The notes beneath the pieces are model-generated. The model did not search any database, was not told where the DNA came from, and worked only from the letters and a program-made list of their open reading frames with translations. A DNA stretch of 40,966 nucleotides from Halopseudomonas xiamenensis (GTDB lineage: Bacteria > Pseudomonadota > Gammaproteobacteria > Pseudomonadales > Pseudomonadaceae): the NCBI RefSeq assembly GCF_014219065.1, contig NZ_JACLGO010000034.1, positions 1 through 40,966 on the forward strand, given 5' to 3'. The translations under genes were made by a program, and so were the position numbers. This document shows, piece after piece, positions 38,978 through 40,966 of the stretch (its first letter is position 1; every line of letters begins with the position of its first letter).

Positions 38978-40027
38978 TCACACCGCGGCAGCGTTGGTGA
39001 ACATCCGGCTGTCGCGCTGCTCGATCAGCGCCTGCTCGATGGCCGCCTGATGCACTTCGTCATCATGTTCCTGGCGCTCCTCGGGCTTGATACCCAGCCG
39101 GTCGAACAGACGCATGTCCTTCTCCGCCTGCGGGTTGGAGGTGGTCAGCAGACGGTCGCCGTAGAAGATCGAGTTGGCACCGGCGAAGAATGCCAGGGCC
39201 TGGGTCTGCTCGCTCATCTGCTCGCGACCGGCGGACAGGCGCACGTGGGATCTGGGCATCATGATCCGCGCGACCGCCAGCATGCGGATGAAGTCGAAGG
39301 GATCGATGTCCTCGGCATCTTCCAGCGGCGTACCGGCGACCTTGACCAGCATGTTGATCGGCACGCTCTCCGGATGCTCCGGCAGGTTGGCCAGCTGAAT
39401 CAGCAGTCCAGCGCGGTCCTCCAGCGACTCACCCATACCGAGGATGCCGCCCGAACAGATCTTCATCCCCGCATCGCGCACGTAGGACAGTGTCTGCAGG
39501 CGCTCACCGTAGGTGCGGGTGGTGATGATGTTGCCGTAGAACTCCGGCGAGGTATCCAGGTTGTGGTTGTAGTAGTCCAGCCCGGCCTCGGCCAGCGCAG
39601 CGGTCTGCTCCCTGGTCAGCTTGCCCAGCGTCATGCAGGTTTCGAGACCCAGTTCACGCACGCCGCGCACCATCTGCAGCACATAGGGCATATCCTTCTC
39701 GGAAGGATGCTTCCAGGCCGCACCCATGCAGAAACGGGTGGCGCCGATGGCCTTGGCTGCCGCGGCTTCGTCCAGCACCTTCTGCACTTCGAGCAGTTTT
39801 TCCTTGTCCAGGCCGGTGTTGTAGTGGCCGGACTGCGGGCAGTACTTGCAGTCCTCCGGGCAGGCGCCGGTCTTGATCGACAGCAGCGTGGAAACCTGCA
39901 CGCGGTTGGCGTCGAAGTGCTGGCGATGCACTGTCTGCGCCTGGAACAGCAGGTCGTTGAAAGGTTGGCGCAGCAGGGCCAGCACTTCTGCCGGAGTCCA
40001 GTCGTGGCGGGTAACAGAGGCAGTCAT
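38978..40027 (-). CDS. bioB: biotin synthase
   Basis: Radical SAM enzyme inserting sulfur into dethiobiotin. The 349 residues contain the CX3CX2C cluster C56, C60 and C63 in ACPEDCKYC, and YNHNLDTS further on, typical of BioB; the second cluster is the sulfur donor. The start at 40027 gives [10 protein letters not shown], like other Pseudomonas BioB, and has AAGGA ten bases upstream. An ATG nine bases earlier lies too close to that site. First gene of bioBFHCD, from a strong promoter overlapped by a BirA-type site. Confidence 0.97.
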   Translation of the reverse strand: MTASVTRHDWTPAEVLALLRQPFNDLLFQAQTVHRQHFDANRVQVSTLLSIKTGACPEDCKYCPQSGHYNTGLDKEKLLEVQKVLDEAAAAKAIGATRFCMGAAWKHPSEKDMPYVLQMVRGVRELGLETCMTLGKLTREQTAALAEAGLDYYNHNLDTSPEFYGNIITTRTYGERLQTLSYVRDAGMKICSGGILGMGESLEDRAGLLIQLANLPEHPESVPINMLVKVAGTPLEDAEDIDPFDFIRMLAVARIMMPRSHVRLSAGREQMSEQTQALAFFAGANSIFYGDRLLTTSNPQAEKDMRLFDRLGIKPEERQEHDDEVHQAAIEQALIEQRDSRMFTNAAAV

Positions 40028-40072
40028 CGGAAGCATATCCTTGGAATCGGTGAGGACTTGTATATGCAACGC

Positions 40073-40100
40073 ATGATAATGGCGGCGGGGAGACTGTCAA
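40073..40100 (-). promoter_or_regulatory. bioB promoter
   Basis: Minus-strand TTGACA (40095-40100, consensus) and TATCAT (40073-40078), 16 bp apart, giving a leader of about 38-40 bases before the bioB ATG. Confidence 0.75.
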
Positions 40101-40126
40101 CCACTTATGAAACACAAGGTTTACAA
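40094..40126. promoter_or_regulatory. BirA-type biotin operator
   Basis: Half-sites CTGTCAACC (40094-40102) and GGTTTACAA (40118-40126) with a 15-base spacer, fitting the TTGTAAACC-N14-16-GGTTTACAA box of the biotin repressor BirA. The right half is perfect and the left differs at two positions. The left half contains the bioB -35, and the spacer contains the comF ATG. Confidence 0.75.
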
Positions 40127-40823
40127 CTGGCTACAATTTAACCAGATCAATCGATGCCTGCTGTGCCTGGGCAGTGCCGCGGGAATTGCCGAATGCATCT
40201 GCACAGCCTGTCAGGAGGACCTGCCCTGGCTCGGCAGCGCCTGCCGGCAGTGCGCCCTGCCCATGCCCGAGAGCGGGCTGCTGTGCGGTCATTGCCAGCA
40301 CAACCCACCCGCCTTCAGCCAGGTGGTGACGCCCTTTCGCTACGCCTTCCCGCTGGACAGCCTGATCCCGGCATTCAAATACCAGCACAAGCTCACCTAT
40401 GGCCGGTTGCTGGCGCAACTACTGTTGCAGGCCATAGTGCATCATTATCAGGAACATGAGCAGGCGCTACCGGCTCTGGTGATCCCCCTTCCCCTGCACC
40501 GCGCGCGGCAGGCGCAGCGCGGCTACAACCAGGCACTGGAGCTGGCCCGACCGATTGCCCGGCGACTGGGATTGCCGCTGGACCGGCACATCCTGCTGCG
40601 CCAGCGCGCCACCACCGCGCAACAGGGGCTGGATGCCCAGGCGCGCCGGCAGAACCTGCAAGGCGCCTTTGTCTGCCGCCAACCACAGCGCCTGGCCGGC
40701 AAGCATGTTGCGCTGGTCGATGACGTGGTCACCACCGGCACCACGGTCAACGAAGCCAGCCGCATCCTCTTGGCGGCCGGTGCAGCCAGCATCAGCGTCT
40801 GGTGCGTGGCGCGCACGCCCTAG
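40107..40823 (+). CDS. comF: ComF-family phosphoribosyltransferase-like protein
   Basis: Homologue of ComF/GntX, needed for DNA uptake in competent bacteria; the biochemical role is unsettled. The 238 residues have an N-terminal cysteine-rich zinc region (C17, C20, C32, C35, C46, C49, C60, C63) and a type I phosphoribosyltransferase domain (about 110-238) with the PRPP motif ALVDDVVTTGTT and RGYNQALELA. The start gives a VYNWL N-terminus like other Pseudomonas copies. It is divergent from bioB, and its start codon lies inside the BirA-type site. Confidence 0.9.
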   Translation: MKHKVYNWLQFNQINRCLLCLGSAAGIAECICTACQEDLPWLGSACRQCALPMPESGLLCGHCQHNPPAFSQVVTPFRYAFPLDSLIPAFKYQHKLTYGRLLAQLLLQAIVHHYQEHEQALPALVIPLPLHRARQAQRGYNQALELARPIARRLGLPLDRHILLRQRATTAQQGLDAQARRQNLQGAFVCRQPQRLAGKHVALVDDVVTTGTTVNEASRILLAAGAASISVWCVARTP

Positions 40824-40851
40824 CCTGCGGAGGCACTCATCAAACCCCGGC

Positions 40852-40869
40852 GTAGCGCAGGCGCGCTAC
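40852..40869. repeat. GTAGCGC...GCGCTAC hairpin repeat
   Basis: GTAGCGC-AGGC-GCGCTAC downstream of comF; same family as 32827-32844. The remaining 97 bases to the window end show no gene. Confidence 0.65.
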
Positions 40870-40966
40870 ACCCCCAGCGCAACCGGGCCGGGTTGTCGTA
40901 TATGGTCTCCTCCCTCATTGCAAGGCTTTCAACATTCAATGACAAGAGCAGGTTGTCTGTCGTATA

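Overview
The window is a GC-rich chromosomal segment from a gammaproteobacterium, almost certainly of the family Pseudomonadaceae. The gene content and order fit Pseudomonas sensu lato (for example the stutzeri or Halopseudomonas lineages). The evidence is the block cysD-cysNC / Nif3-like / algW / hisC-hisD-hisG-murA / ibaG / mlaB-C-D-E-F / kdsD-kdsC-lptC-A-B / rpoN-hpf-ptsN-rapZ-npr / pmbA-yjgA, the bioB-F-H-C-D operon without bioA, and REP-type intergenic palindromes. No rRNA, tRNA, CRISPR array, prophage or complete insertion sequence is visible.

Layout. 1-1600: an intact integron integrase at the left edge, pointing into the window, then a small unrecognised lipoprotein gene. 1740-8054: purL, divergent mltF, and tadA. 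Between mltF and tadA lies a 225-bp core flanked by perfect 52-bp inverted REP copies. 8159-11871: sulfate activation (cysD, fused cysNC) and a Nif3-like protein. 12011-17736: algW, then hisC, hisD, hisG and murA on the minus strand. 17762-21069: ibaG and the complete inner-membrane and periplasmic Mla lipid-transport operon, mlaFEDCB. 21478-24777: the Kdo and LPS-export operon with five overlapping genes. 24874-28387: rpoN, hpf and the nitrogen phosphotransferase genes ptsN, rapZ and npr. 28512-30493: the divergent pair pmbA and yjgA. 30608-32808: egtD-egtB for ergothioneine-type thiol-histidine synthesis. 32976-34781: a long-form acyl-CoA dehydrogenase. 35201-40027: the biotin operon bioBFHCD, ending in a small flagellar-rod-like protein. 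40107-40823: comF, divergent from bioB.

Much of the middle serves the cell envelope: MurA for peptidoglycan, Mla for outer-membrane lipid asymmetry, KdsD/KdsC/LptC/A/B for LPS, MltF for wall turnover and AlgW for envelope stress. RapZ-Npr-PtsN-RpoN link nitrogen and carbon status to transcription.

No wholly new multi-gene system was found. The most useful observations are: two overlapping PsrA-type operators sitting on the promoter of the acyl-CoA dehydrogenase; a BirA-type operator overlapping both the bioB promoter and the comF start codon; the intact integron integrase at the window edge with a candidate recombination core site beside it; the perfect inverted-repeat element between mltF and tadA; and the orphan rod-like protein at the end of the biotin operon. 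Operon, promoter and operator statements come from reading the sequence. Comparisons with other genomes come from memory and were not searched.
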